Source: CAWHXG01 sp963833235
GTDB lineage: Bacteria > Pseudomonadota > Alphaproteobacteria > Rhodobacterales > Rhodobacteraceae
Length of the DNA: 64,000 bases
Assembly (NCBI GenBank): GCA_963833235.1
Contig: CAWHXG010000004.1
Span: 1-64,000, forward strand
Direction: 5' to 3'
Shown: in pieces, positions 55,516 through 64,000 of the stretch
How the letters are laid out: each line of letters begins with the position of its first letter
How positions within the stretch are numbered: the stretch's first letter is position 1
Program-made: the position numbers and the translations under genes
Notes under the pieces: model-generated
The model's database searches: none
What the model was told of the DNA's origin: nothing
Seen by the model: only the letters and a program-made list of their open reading frames with translations

Positions 55516-56185
55516 GCCGGTGCTGGCGCTGGAGGGTGTGACGCGCATCTACAAGCCCGGGACGCCCGGCGAGGTCGCGGTGCTGCGCGGCGCGTCGCTG
55601 GTGCTGGAGCCGGGCGAGCTGGTGGCGCTGGTGGCGCCGTCCGGCGCGGGGAAATCCACCTTGTTGCACATCGCGGGGCTGCTCGACCGGCCGGACGCGG
55701 GCGCGGTGCGTATCGCCGGGCAGGCGTGCGGCGGGCTGGCGGACGGCGCGCGCACCGGCCTGCGGCGGAGCAGCGTGGGCTTCGTCTACCAGTTCCACCA
55801 CCTGCTGCCGGAGTTCACCGCGGCCGAGAACGTGATGCTGCCGATGCTGGCCAACGGCACGGCGCGCGGGGCGGCGCAGGCGCGGGCGGCAAAGCTGTTG
55901 GCCGGAATGGGGCTGACGCCCCGCGCCGGGCATCGGCCGGCGGCGATGTCGGGCGGCGAGCAGCAGCGGGTGGCCGTGTGCCGGGCACTGGCCAACGCGC
56001 CGAAGCTGCTTCTGGCCGACGAGCCGACCGGCAACCTTGACCCGGGCACGGCCGACGCTGTTTTCGAGGCGCTGCTGGAGATGTGCCGGGGCAGCGGGAT
56101 GGCGGCGCTGGTGGCGACCCACAATGCAGAGCTCGCGGGGCGGATGGACCGGGTGGTGCGGCTGGAGGCGGGGCGGCTGGTCTGA
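55508..56185 (+). CDS. lolD: lipoprotein-releasing ABC ATPase
   Basis: A 225-residue ATPase with Walker A APSGAGKST, VYQFHHLLPEFTAAENV (a LolD hallmark), signature MSGGEQQR and DEPTGNLDPGTA. Together with the upstream permease it extracts outer-membrane lipoproteins from the inner membrane for handover to LolA. Confidence 0.95.
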   Translation: MAEPVLALEGVTRIYKPGTPGEVAVLRGASLVLEPGELVALVAPSGAGKSTLLHIAGLLDRPDAGAVRIAGQACGGLADGARTGLRRSSVGFVYQFHHLLPEFTAAENVMLPMLANGTARGAAQARAAKLLAGMGLTPRAGHRPAAMSGGEQQRVAVCRALANAPKLLLADEPTGNLDPGTADAVFEALLEMCRGSGMAALVATHNAELAGRMDRVVRLEAGRLV

Positions 56186-56188
56186 CGG

Positions 56189-56908
56189 CTAGCGGGCCGC
56201 GACTTTCGCCTCCGGCATCGTTCCCGAGATCTCCAGGATCAGCTTGCGCTTCACCGCGGCGGCGAAGCTCTCGGGGCTTTCGGCGGTGACCACGAAGGCG
56301 CCGGGGCCGCCGATGATCCGCTCCTCGTAGAGGCGTTCGAGGTCGGCGCCCGAGGGGCGGCCGTTGCAGGCGCGGCAGAGGATGGCGAGGCCGTTGATGG
56401 TGATCCCTGCGGCCAAGACGCTGGCACGTGCCTCCTCGATGCTGGGGCCGTTCCAGTTGTTGGCGCTGTCGCCGGAGAAGTCGATCACCCGCCGCCAGCC
56501 CTCGATGTCGTTCTCCTCGATCAGGCGCTGGCCGGTGAGCAGCGCCGAGCCGATGGCGTTGCGCCCGTAGGCCAGGCGCGGCGGCGGCAGCAGGGCCGCG
56601 GCGAAGGCGGACGCGCTCCCGGCGTCGTCGATGAGCGTCCACGGCACGACCACGTCTTCCTCGCCGGCGCTGGCCCATTCCACGTAGGTGACCGCGATGG
56701 AGCCATAGGCGGTGCCGGCGATGGCGGCGATCACCTCGGGGTCGGTGATGGCGGTGGCGTATCCATTCCGCTGGAACCGGATCTCGGCCATGTCGATGGA
56801 GCCTGAGGCGTCGGCGAGGAGGACCAGCTCTAGGTCCGTATCCTGCGCGGTCAGTCCCTGGGGCAACAGGATCGCAACGAGCAAGAGAAGATTCCGGAGG
56901 ATGCGCAT
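56189..56908 (-). CDS. DUF1194 (von Willebrand A-like) secreted protein
   Basis: A 239-residue protein with a signal peptide (about 1-22). A VWA-like domain begins LVLLADASGSIDMAEI, a metal-ion-dependent adhesion site motif (DxSxS), with later VIDFSGDSANN and NGLAILCRACNG. The family is common in Rhodobacterales and Rhizobiales. It has no established role; protein-protein contact in the periplasm is likely. It is convergent with lolD. Confidence 0.85.
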   Translation of the reverse strand: MRILRNLLLLVAILLPQGLTAQDTDLELVLLADASGSIDMAEIRFQRNGYATAITDPEVIAAIAGTAYGSIAVTYVEWASAGEEDVVVPWTLIDDAGSASAFAAALLPPPRLAYGRNAIGSALLTGQRLIEENDIEGWRRVIDFSGDSANNWNGPSIEEARASVLAAGITINGLAILCRACNGRPSGADLERLYEERIIGGPGAFVVTAESPESFAAAVKRKLILEISGTMPEAKVAAR

Positions 56909-56987
56909 GGCGGAATGATAGCGTTCGACGACCGCAAGCCAAGCGATGCTGCCGCCCTCGCTGCCGTAAGCGCGGCGCCGGGGCAAT

Positions 56988-57248
56988 CTAGAGCCCGAGC
57001 GCCTCGCGCAGCCTTTCGTTCGCGCGCGTCTGCCAGCCCCGACCGTCTTGCTTGAGGCACGCCAGAACGTCCCTGTCGAGGTACATCGTCACACGCTGCT
57101 TGCGCTCTGCCTCCGGCAAGGGAGGACGACCCTTCCGGATCAGTCGCGCCACGACAGGCAGCTCGCCGCCGCGCCTCGCTTCGCGAAAGAAGTCGGAATC
57201 CAGCTCCCGCGCCTCGCCGTCACTCTCGATGTAGCTCTTGCCGCTCAT
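56988..57248 (-). CDS. brnA: BrnA-type antitoxin
   Basis: An 86-residue protein with a flexible N-terminus and a C-terminal ribbon-helix-helix-like region: RVTMYLDRDVLACLKQDGRGWQTRANERLREALGL, matching the BrnA family. The start at 57248 overlaps the toxin gene by 29 bases, in the usual order toxin then antitoxin. BrnA binds BrnT and represses the shared promoter. Confidence 0.9.
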   Translation of the reverse strand: MSGKSYIESDGEARELDSDFFREARRGGELPVVARLIRKGRPPLPEAERKQRVTMYLDRDVLACLKQDGRGWQTRANERLREALGL

Positions 57249-57498
57249 AGAGGTCGCGCTCCCTGCTGTTCGCCTTTCTAAGGCTGATAATCCGTATGGC
57301 CTCGGCACGTTCGGTCCAGACCACCACGTGAAGCCGCTTATCGAGCGGGCCGATGGAGACCATCCTCACCTCGCCATACGCCTCGCGCGGGTCCTCGCGA
57401 TGCAAGGCGGCCGCCCAGTCGAACGCCGCCAAGGACGCGAAATCCACGCCGTGCTTGCGCAAATTGCTTCGGCGTTTCCCCTCATCCCACGTCAGCAT
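57220..57498 (-). CDS. brnT: BrnT-type ribonuclease toxin
   Basis: A 92-residue protein starting LTWDEGKRRSNLRKHGVDF with the DYGE-like AYGEVR and the C-terminal RIISLRKANSRERDLYE, all family hallmarks (catalytic Arg/Lys/Glu set). The fold is RelE-like and it cleaves RNA. Its ATG lies inside the last codons of parE, whose stop is at 57482. Codon usage and the sequence before it are noticeably AT-richer than the surroundings, suggesting acquisition by transfer. Confidence 0.92.
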   Translation of the reverse strand: MLTWDEGKRRSNLRKHGVDFASLAAFDWAAALHREDPREAYGEVRMVSIGPLDKRLHVVVWTERAEAIRIISLRKANSRERDLYERQELHRE

Positions 57499-59485
57499 TT
57501 AATATGCATACGTAAATCAGAACGTCAAGCTCCTCCACGAACCGCGCGTTCTCCTGGATATACGCGAACCGCATCTCCGGGCGCTTGCCCATCAGCCGTT
57601 CCACCAAGTCCCCCGTCTCGCCCGGCGCGTCCTCGTCCACGTTCACGCGGATCAGCTTGCGGCTGCCGGGGTCCATCGTGGTTTCCTTCAGGTCCTTGGC
57701 GTCCATCTCGCCCAGGCCCTTGAAGCGGCTGACGTCGATCTTTCCCTTGCCGCCGAGGCCCTTCTCAAGCCAGGCGTCCCGTTCCGCCTCGTCGAGGCAA
57801 TAGACACGGGCGGCGCCCTGGGTGAGGCGGTAGAGCGGCGGGCAGGCGAGGTAGAGGTGCCCCGCGTCGATCATCGGACGCATCTGGCTGAAAAAGAACG
57901 TCATCAGCAGCGCCGCGATGTGGGCGCCGTCGACATCGGCGTCGGTCATGATGATGACCTTGTCGTAGCGCAGGTCCTCGACGTTGAAGCGGGTGCCGAG
58001 GCCGACGCCGAGCGCCTGACAGAGGTCGTTGATCTCGGCGTTGGCGCCCATCTTGGAGGAGGCGGCGCCGAGGACGTTGAGGATCTTGCCCCGCAGCGGC
58101 AGCAGCGCCTGGGTCTTGCGGTCGCGCGCCATCTTGGCCGATCCGCCGGCGCTGTCGCCCTCGACCAGGAAGATCTCAGTGCCCTCCCGCGCGGTGGCGG
58201 TGCAGTCGACCAGCTTGCCGGGCAGGCGCAGCTTCTTGGTGGCCGTCTTGCGCGCGGTCTCCTTCTCGGCCCGCCGGCGCAGGCGCTCCTCGGCGCGCAG
58301 GACGAGGAAATCGAGGATCGCGCCGGCGCTTTTCGTGTCGGCCGCCAGCCAGTTGTCGAAGCGGTCGCGCACGGCGCCCTCGACCAGTCTTGCGGCCTCG
58401 GTTGTGGCCAGCCTGTCCTTCGTCTGGCCGACGAATTCAGGCTCGCGGATGAAGCACGAGACCAGCGCACAGCCGCCCGTCATCAGGTCCTCGCGGGAGA
58501 TCTGAGTGGCCTTGCGGCTGTTGGCCAGTTCGCCGTAGGCGCGGATGCCCTTCAGGATCGCGGACCAGAAGCCGGCCTCGTGGGTGCCGCCCTCGGGCGT
58601 CGGCACGGTGTTGCAGTAGGACTGGATGAAACCGTCGCGCGCGGGCGTCCAGTCTATGGCCCATTCCACCGAGCCGGCCACGCCAAAGCGTTCGCGGAAG
58701 CCCACCTTGCCGGCGAAGGGCGCCTCGGCATAGGTCGCGGCTCCGCCGAGGCTTTCGGTCAGGTAGTCCGCGAGGCCGCCGGGGAAGCGGAACGTTGCTT
58801 CCACCGGGGTCTCGCCATCGTCGATCTGGCTGCGCCAGCGGATCTCGACGCCCGAGAAGAGGTAGGCCTTGGAGCGGGCCATGCGAAAGAGCCGCGCGGG
58901 CTTCATCGTGAGGCTGCCGAAGATGTCAGCGTCGGGGTGGAAGGTGAGCGTGGTGCCGCGCCTGTTGGGGGCGGCGCCGGCCGGGGCGATGGGGCCCTGC
59001 GGGATGCCGCGGCTGAACTCCTGCACGTAGAGGGCACGGTCGCGCGCCACCTCCACCCGCAGATGGTCGCTGAGCGCGTTGACGACGCTGACCCCCACGC
59101 CGTGCAGCCCGCCCGAGGTCTCGTAGGCCTCGCCCGAGAACTTGCCGCCCGCATGCAGCGTGCAGAGGATGACCTCGAGCGCCGACTTGCCAGGGAACTT
59201 CGGGTGCGGGTCGACGGGGATGCCGCGGCCGTTGTCGCGCACGGTCACCGAGCCGTCGGTGTGGAGCTCCACCTCGATGCGGGTGGCATGGCCCGCCACG
59301 GCCTCGTCCATGGCGTTGTCGAGAACCTCGGCCACCAGATGGTGCAGGGCGCGTTCGTCGGTGCCGCCGATATACATGCCGGGCCGCTTGCGCACCGGTT
59401 CCAGCCCTTCGAGCACCTCGATGGACGACGCGTCATAGGTGCCCTGGCCGCCGGGAACGTCCCCCGAGAGTAGATCGTCGCTCAT
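57482..59485 (-). CDS. parE: DNA topoisomerase IV subunit B
   Basis: A 667-residue type II topoisomerase ATPase subunit. Motifs: EVLDNAMDEAVAGHA and DNGRGIPVDPHP (ATP site), GGLHGVGVSVVNALS, LVEGDSAGGSAKMARDR and MTDADVDGAHI (Toprim metals), and PLRGKILNVLGA. These favour ParE over GyrB, as does the length. The normal end would be near ENARFVEELD. Here 13 further residues (VLIYVCILNADVG) are read through the brnT promoter, so the stop has moved. The start is the ATG at 59485. Confidence 0.94.
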   Translation of the reverse strand: MSDDLLSGDVPGGQGTYDASSIEVLEGLEPVRKRPGMYIGGTDERALHHLVAEVLDNAMDEAVAGHATRIEVELHTDGSVTVRDNGRGIPVDPHPKFPGKSALEVILCTLHAGGKFSGEAYETSGGLHGVGVSVVNALSDHLRVEVARDRALYVQEFSRGIPQGPIAPAGAAPNRRGTTLTFHPDADIFGSLTMKPARLFRMARSKAYLFSGVEIRWRSQIDDGETPVEATFRFPGGLADYLTESLGGAATYAEAPFAGKVGFRERFGVAGSVEWAIDWTPARDGFIQSYCNTVPTPEGGTHEAGFWSAILKGIRAYGELANSRKATQISREDLMTGGCALVSCFIREPEFVGQTKDRLATTEAARLVEGAVRDRFDNWLAADTKSAGAILDFLVLRAEERLRRRAEKETARKTATKKLRLPGKLVDCTATAREGTEIFLVEGDSAGGSAKMARDRKTQALLPLRGKILNVLGAASSKMGANAEINDLCQALGVGLGTRFNVEDLRYDKVIIMTDADVDGAHIAALLMTFFFSQMRPMIDAGHLYLACPPLYRLTQGAARVYCLDEAERDAWLEKGLGGKGKIDVSRFKGLGEMDAKDLKETTMDPGSRKLIRVNVDEDAPGETGDLVERLMGKRPEMRFAYIQENARFVEELDVLIYVCILNADVG
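57499..57528 (-). promoter_or_regulatory. brnTA promoter region inside the parE 3' end
   Basis: TTGACG (57523-57528, minus strand) is followed after 18 bases by TATTAA (57499-57504), beside the palindrome TATGCATA (57503-57510), a possible BrnA operator. The -10 box abuts the brnT ATG, so a leaderless or shifted start is possible. Confidence 0.4.
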
Positions 59486-59662
59486 GCCTGATGTCCGCCT
59501 GTCGCGCGCCGAAGTTCCAGCGCTGTTGCTCTTTTGTCCGCGCACCCTAGGGCAGGGGCAGGCCTGGCGGCAATGGCGCGCCCACGGCCACCGCAGCCTT
59601 GCTTTTCGGGTCCGGCCATGGTGACGTTCCAACAAAACAAGAGCAGTGGCAGGAGTTGGGCA

Positions 59663-60421
59663 ATGCGGATCGGGCATTTTCTATGGGCGATGGCCCTGTG
59701 CGCGGCGGCCGGCGGCGCGGCGGATCGGGCGGCGGCGGTGGATCTGGATGCGGCGCTGACCTATGCGGCGCGCCACACCCAGGACGAGAGCGACAACGAC
59801 ATCTTCCGCCTTTCGACCGGCCTGACCTGGTCCGGCGAGGCGGCCTTGCGCACCCGGCTGGGCGTGGAGCTTGGCGTCCGCAACGAGGATTTCAGCGGCG
59901 ACTACCCGGCCAATTACGGGCTGGAGCTTGTGGCGATGCGCCCCTGGGCGGGCTCGCTAGGCCGCCAGGGCCTTGGCGTTCGGGCGCGTTATGCCGAGGA
60001 TCTGACGACCACGGGCGAGCTGGCCTATGCGGTGAACACCTTCGGAAATTTCCTCGATTTCCGCGGGCTGGTCGGCATCCAGGTGGTCGAGGATGCCGCC
60101 GTGGTGCGAAACCGCGAGACCGCCTCGGGATTCCTGCTGGGAGAGACGACCTATTTCGCGACCGACGATCTGGCGCTTTCGCTGGCCCTGCAGGGCGACG
60201 AGGCCGGCGCGCTTTACGGCGTCGGGGTGGATTGGCGCCCCGGCCGGGGGCCGGTGAGCTTCTTTCTGGAATGGGGTTATGCCGTTTCGCAGTATCGCGA
60301 CATCGACAGGTACAACGACCTGACCGGGGGAATCCGGCTGGTGCGGCGGACCGAGAGCCTGAAGCAGCATCGCCGCAGCGGCCTGGACCGGGTGATGCAC
60401 CGCTATGTCGAGGTGCAGTAG
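59663..60421 (+). CDS. secreted, probably beta-rich outer-membrane-like protein of unknown function
   Basis: A 252-residue protein with a signal peptide (cleavage near AAAVD) and AGGAG eight bases before the ATG. The mature part alternates polar and hydrophobic residues in many short strands separated by turns (ALTYAARHT, LSTGLTW, LGVELGVRN), as in a small outer-membrane barrel. The last strands read GGIRLVRRTESL, followed by a basic tail. No family was recognised. Confidence 0.6.
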   Translation: MRIGHFLWAMALCAAAGGAADRAAAVDLDAALTYAARHTQDESDNDIFRLSTGLTWSGEAALRTRLGVELGVRNEDFSGDYPANYGLELVAMRPWAGSLGRQGLGVRARYAEDLTTTGELAYAVNTFGNFLDFRGLVGIQVVEDAAVVRNRETASGFLLGETTYFATDDLALSLALQGDEAGALYGVGVDWRPGRGPVSFFLEWGYAVSQYRDIDRYNDLTGGIRLVRRTESLKQHRRSGLDRVMHRYVEVQ

Positions 60422-60496
60422 GCTGCGGCGGGCGCTTGGCGGTTGCCTGGAGATCAGGCCTTGAGCGAACGTTGACGCGGGCGTAGGGCCTCGCCC

Positions 60497-61888
60497 ATGC
60501 GCTCGCTCAGATCATATGGGCCCCATGGCCGGGGCCTGGCCGCGATCGCGGTGCCGCTTGTCGGCAGCCAGCTGGCGCAGTTCGCCGTGCATGCGACCGA
60601 CACCGTGATGATGGGCTGGTACGGGGTGACCGGGCTGGCCGCGATGGTTCTGGCAGGGCCGCTCTGGTTCACGATCTTCGTGACAGGCGCGGGTTTCGCC
60701 TATGCGGTGATGCCGCTGGTCGCGGCGGCCGGCGCGGAGGACGATGGCATCCAGATGCGCCGGGTGACCCGGATGGGCCTCTGGGCGTCGCTCGGCTTCG
60801 CGGTTCTGGGCGTGTTCCCGATGCTGCACGCAGAGCGGCTGTTCCTCGCGCTCGGCCAGGACCCGCGGATCGCGCGGCTGGGCGGGGACTACCTTTCCAT
60901 CGCGGCCTGGGGGCTGATTCCGGCCCTGCTCTTCATGGTGCTGCGCAGCTATCTGGCGGCGCTCGACCGCTCGCGGATCGTGCTCTGGGCGGCGATCGCC
61001 TCGGCCGTGGTCAATGCCGCGCTGAACTGGGTGCTGATCTTCGGCAATCTCGGCGCGCCGGAACTGGGGATCAGGGGGGCGGCCATCGCCTCCCTCGGGA
61101 TGCACTGCGCTGCGCTGATCTTTGTAGCGGTCTATGCGGCCTTCGCCTTTCCGGAACATGCGCTCTTCCGGCGGCTGTGGCGGCCGGACTGGCAGGCCCT
61201 TGGCGAAGTCTTCCGCCTCGGTTGGCCGATCGGCCTCACGACGCTGTCGGAGGTGGCGCTGTTTTCCTTCGCTGCCGTGATGATGGGGTGGATCGGGCCC
61301 ATGGCGCTGGCCGCCCACGGGATCGCCCTGCAATGCGCCACGGCAACCTTCATGGTGCACTACGGGCTGAGCCAGGCGGCGACGGTGCGGGCGGGGCGGG
61401 CCTTCGGGCGGCACGATGCCGACGACCTGCGGGATGGGGCGGTGGTGGCCATCGCGCTGTCCATCGCCGTGGCGCTGGCGACGGTCGTGCTGTTCCTCGG
61501 CCTGCCGGAGGCGCTGATCGGGCTGTTTCTCGATCCGGCCGAACCGGCGCGCTTGCAGATCATCGCCATCGGCACGGTGTTCCTCGCGGCCGCGGCACTG
61601 TTCCAGCTCGCCGACGGGGCGCAAGTCATGGCGCTTGGCCTGCTGCGGGGGATGCAGGATACACGGGCGCCGATGGTGTTTGCCGCGCTCAGCTACTGGG
61701 CCATCGGCGCGCCTGCCGCCTATCTGCTGGCCTTTCCGCTTGGGCTTGGCGGCATCGGCGTGTGGCTCGGCCTCTTTCTGGGGCTGGCCGCGGCGGCACT
61801 GCTGATGATGCTGCGGTTCTGGCGCTACGTGCTGCCGGGTTTCGCCGGCAGCCCCAGGCCCGTCCGACGGGCGCCGCTGCCTATGTGA
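60497..61888 (+). CDS. MATE family efflux transporter
   Basis: A 463-residue membrane protein with twelve predicted helices in two similar halves. The beginning, IAVPLVGSQLAQFAVHATDTVMMGWYG, is characteristic of the NorM branch. GIRGAAIASLGMH and GLLRGMQDTRAPM are at family positions. It exports cationic drugs or metabolites using Na+ or H+. Its 3' end overlaps the convergent aminotransferase gene by eight bases. Confidence 0.93.
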   Translation: MRSLRSYGPHGRGLAAIAVPLVGSQLAQFAVHATDTVMMGWYGVTGLAAMVLAGPLWFTIFVTGAGFAYAVMPLVAAAGAEDDGIQMRRVTRMGLWASLGFAVLGVFPMLHAERLFLALGQDPRIARLGGDYLSIAAWGLIPALLFMVLRSYLAALDRSRIVLWAAIASAVVNAALNWVLIFGNLGAPELGIRGAAIASLGMHCAALIFVAVYAAFAFPEHALFRRLWRPDWQALGEVFRLGWPIGLTTLSEVALFSFAAVMMGWIGPMALAAHGIALQCATATFMVHYGLSQAATVRAGRAFGRHDADDLRDGAVVAIALSIAVALATVVLFLGLPEALIGLFLDPAEPARLQIIAIGTVFLAAAALFQLADGAQVMALGLLRGMQDTRAPMVFAALSYWAIGAPAAYLLAFPLGLGGIGVWLGLFLGLAAAALLMMLRFWRYVLPGFAGSPRPVRRAPLPM

Positions 61889-63083
61889 GCCCGGCGCAGA
61901 ACGCCTGGATCCGCCCGCAGGCCTCGCGTAGCGCGTCGTCGGAGGTGGCATAGCTGATCCGGAAGGCGGGCGAGAGGCCGAACGCCGCTCCGAACACCAC
62001 GGCCACGCCGGTCTCTTCCAGCAGGGCGGTGGCGAAGACCTCGTCGTTCTCGATCTTCGTTCCGCCCTCGGAGGTCCTGCCGATGCAGCCGCGGATCGTC
62101 GGGTAGACGTAGAACGCACCTTCGGGGGTCGGGCAATCCACGCCTTCGGCGTCGTTGAGCATGCCCACCACCAGGTCGCGGCGGCGCCGGAAGGTGGCGT
62201 TGTTCGGGGCGATGAAATCCTGCGGACCGTTCAGTGCCTCGACGGCCGCCCATTGGCTGATCGAGCAGGGATTCGAGGTGGATTGCGACTGCACCTTGCG
62301 CATCGCCCCGATCAGCTTTTCGGGGCCGGCGGCGTAACCGATTCGCCAGCCGGTCATCGCGTAGGCCTTGCTCACCCCGTTCACCGTCAGCGTCCGGTCG
62401 TAGAGTTCCGGCTCGACCTGCGCCGGGGTGCAGAATTCGAAATCGTCGTAAACGAGGTGTTCATACATATCGTCCGACATGATCCACACATGGGGATGGC
62501 GAAGCAGCACGTCCGTCAGCGCCTTCAGCTCGGCGCGGCTGTAGCCGGCGCCAGTGGGGTTGGATGGGGAGTTGAAGATGAACCACTTGGTCCGCGGGGT
62601 GATTGCGGCTTCGAGTTGGTCCGGCGTCAGCTTGTAGGCCGTTTGCGAGGAGGCTTCGGCGATCACCGGCTCCCCCCCGGCCAGCAGGACCATGTCGGGG
62701 TAGCTCACCCAGTAGGGAGCGGGAATCACCACCTCGTCGCCGGGATTGAGCGTGGCCATCAGCGCGTTGTAGAGCACCTGCTTGCCGCCCGTGCCCACGC
62801 TGACCTGCGCTGGAACATAGTCCAACCCGTTGTCACGCCTGAACTTCTCGCAGATCGCCTGCTTCAGCTCAAGGATCCCGTCGGGGGCGGTGTACGTCGT
62901 CTTGCCGGCGGCGATCGCGGCGACCGCGGCATCCTTGATGTTCTGCGGCGTGTCGAAATCGGGCTCTCCGGCGCCCAGCCCGATCACGTCGCGCCCCGCG
63001 GCCGCCAGCTCGCGCGCCATGGTGCTGACCGCGATGGTCGGCGATGGCTTCACGCGAGAGAGGGTGTCGGACAGGAAGGGCAT
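61881..63083 (-). CDS. aatA: aspartate aminotransferase (class I, subgroup I-gamma)
   Basis: A 400-residue PLP enzyme. GAGEPDFDTP at the start, FNSPSNPTGAGYSR, the PLP-lysine in TVNGVSKAYAMTGWRIGYAAG and the arginine in FRISYATSDDALREAC match I-gamma aspartate aminotransferases, whose substrate may include prephenate. Length matches the family. It is divergent from sdhE across a 96-bp gap. Confidence 0.93.
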   Translation of the reverse strand: MPFLSDTLSRVKPSPTIAVSTMARELAAAGRDVIGLGAGEPDFDTPQNIKDAAVAAIAAGKTTYTAPDGILELKQAICEKFRRDNGLDYVPAQVSVGTGGKQVLYNALMATLNPGDEVVIPAPYWVSYPDMVLLAGGEPVIAEASSQTAYKLTPDQLEAAITPRTKWFIFNSPSNPTGAGYSRAELKALTDVLLRHPHVWIMSDDMYEHLVYDDFEFCTPAQVEPELYDRTLTVNGVSKAYAMTGWRIGYAAGPEKLIGAMRKVQSQSTSNPCSISQWAAVEALNGPQDFIAPNNATFRRRRDLVVGMLNDAEGVDCPTPEGAFYVYPTIRGCIGRTSEGGTKIENDEVFATALLEETGVAVVFGAAFGLSPAFRISYATSDDALREACGRIQAFCAGLT

Positions 63084-63179
63084 GGGCGTCGCTCCGGTTG
63101 CCGAAAGGGTCGGTCAGCCATAGATTGCCGCCTTGACCGGTTCAAGCCGATGCCACGCCCCCGGACCACGGAGACGCCC

Positions 63180-63467
63180 ATGCCCCTGCCTGCCGAGGAC
63201 GAGCTTCCCGATACCCGGCTCCGCCGACTTCGGATGCGTTCGATACGGCGCGGAATTAAGGAGATGGACCTGATCCTGGGCGGTTTCGCAGAGGCGCGGC
63301 TGGCCGATCTTTCGGACGCCGAGCTTGCGACCTACGACGCGCTGCTCTCGGAGAACGATCACGATCTCTACGCCTGGGTTTCAGGCGCTCAGCCGCGCCC
63401 CGAAGGCTATGCGCAGCTTCTCGGCAGGATCGCTGCCGTGGCGCCGCCCCGCGGCCGTGGGGCCTGA
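63180..63467 (+). CDS. sdhE: SdhE, succinate dehydrogenase flavinylation factor
   Basis: A 95-residue all-helical protein. The RGIKEMDLILGGFAE segment is the flavinylation-factor RGxxE motif of the family. GGAG lies seven bases before the ATG at 63180; an upstream ATG at 63150 lacks such a site. It helps attach FAD to SdhA. Confidence 0.92.
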   Translation: MPLPAEDELPDTRLRRLRMRSIRRGIKEMDLILGGFAEARLADLSDAELATYDALLSENDHDLYAWVSGAQPRPEGYAQLLGRIAAVAPPRGRGA

Positions 63468-63493
63468 GGGCAGCCCCTTACGCAAGGGCCCCT

Positions 63494-63531
63494 TTGCAAA
63501 GTCACGGGACTTAACCCAAAATTCGCGAATT
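63494..63531 (+). promoter_or_regulatory. candidate promoter and operator of the MarR-type gene
   Basis: TTGCAA (63494-63499), a 17-base spacer and CAAAAT (63517-63522) form a weak promoter. The perfect 12-bp palindrome AATTCGCGAATT (63520-63531) overlaps its -10 box and could be an autoregulatory operator. Confidence 0.45.
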
Positions 63532-63574
63532 CCCCGGATGCTGAGTTTCCGAAAACCAGTGGCGGAGTTTAGCG

Positions 63575-64000
63575 ATGAGCGTTCATTCATACCCGGCGGA
63601 CAAGTCCAAGCGGGAGTTCATGACAGGGTACCTAGAGGCGCTCGCCTTGGTCGAACGCCTGCATCGGCTTTTGCTCGATGTCATCAAGGACGAGTTCGAG
63701 CGCGTCGGCATTCTTGAGATCAATGCCGTTCAGGCACTGCTGCTCTTCAACATCGGCGACAACGAGGTGACCGCGGGCGAACTGAAGTCGCGCGGCTACT
63801 ACCAGGGCTCCAACGTGTCCTACAACCTCAAGAAGCTGGTCGAGATGGGGTTCATGCATCATCAGCGCTGCGAGATCGATCGGCGCTCGGTGCGCGTGCG
63901 CCTGACCGACCGGGGCCAGGAGATCCGCCGCATCGTGGAAGAGCTGTTCCTGCGCCACGCCGAGGGGCTCGAGAACCGGGCGATCCTGGGGCAGAACGGC
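63575..64000 (+). CDS. ldtR: MarR-family regulator, LdtR-like (partial, runs off the window)
   Basis: The frame is open from the ATG at 63575 to the last base (142 codons). It starts like LdtR regulators of alphaproteobacteria: FMTGYLEALALVERLHRLL, VGILEINAVQALLLFNIGDNEVTAGELKS and SNVSYNLKKLVEMGFMHHQRC form the winged helix, and DRRSVRVRLTDRG the wing. LdtR regulates L,D-transpeptidase and cell-wall/osmotic stress genes. No stop codon is in view. Confidence 0.85.
   Translation, partial: MSVHSYPADKSKREFMTGYLEALALVERLHRLLLDVIKDEFERVGILEINAVQALLLFNIGDNEVTAGELKSRGYYQGSNVSYNLKKLVEMGFMHHQRCEIDRRSVRVRLTDRGQEIRRIVEELFLRHAEGLENRAILGQNG

Overview
The window is very GC-rich throughout. Its gene content and protein styles (LdtR-type MarR regulator, Mur-type Fur regulator beside sitABCD, short ProS, SdhE, DUF1194, DUF4174 and YbjN proteins) point to an alphaproteobacterium of the Rhodobacterales (Rhodobacteraceae/Paracoccaceae/Roseobacter group). 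Genus cannot be told from this sequence alone. The stretch looks chromosomal. No rRNA, tRNA, phage, transposase or CRISPR array was found.

Layout. 1-393: tail of the urate oxidase puuD. 416-12515: galactoside catabolism. A binding protein, two permeases and a divergent ATPase form an ABC importer; GH4 alpha-galactosidase and GH42 beta-galactosidase release galactose; galM, an SDR dehydrogenase, an SMP-30 lactonase, dgoK and dgoA fit the De Ley-Doudoroff pathway to pyruvate and glyceraldehyde 3-phosphate. Galactonate dehydratase is not in the cluster. 12731-20298: a second sugar-type ABC importer operon bracketed by two SnoaL-like proteins. Both of its permease genes carry a one-base frameshift, and the operon ends in a small ScoMcrA-N-like ORF. 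20459-22756: a membrane alpha/beta hydrolase and a PNPOx-like protein. 22749-31003: two FtsX-type ABC systems (Att-like, and ybbAP) on either side of tesA.

31158-36255: panB and panC, a frameshifted ybjN-type gene, and the proC-csaA-hydroxyacid dehydrogenase operon. 36256-37053: a non-coding stretch with a 61-bp tandem repeat. 37054-41242: mur divergent from sitABCD (Mn/Fe import), with a palindrome between them. 41546-45778: a DUF4174 protein, methylmalonyl-CoA mutase coupled to a VOC protein, and a TerB/DnaJ protein. 46090-50070: ppk and ppx (polyphosphate). 50147-52017: hda and an AI-2E-family permease. 52184-56185: proS, a peroxiredoxin, lolC and lolD. 56189-59485: a DUF1194 protein and a brnTA toxin-antitoxin pair lodged against the 3' end of parE. 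59663-64000: a secreted protein, a MATE exporter, aspartate aminotransferase, sdhE and an ldtR-like regulator that runs off the end.

The most notable non-genic content is a set of intergenic repeats: four copies of an element beginning TGCCTCCGGCGGGGATATTT, two short arrays of tandem mini-hairpins with similar architecture (27 and 28 bp periods), a 61-bp minisatellite, and two long hairpins with a CCACCCACCC loop. Three genes need a one-base frame change, so either indel errors in the sequence or real gene decay must be considered.
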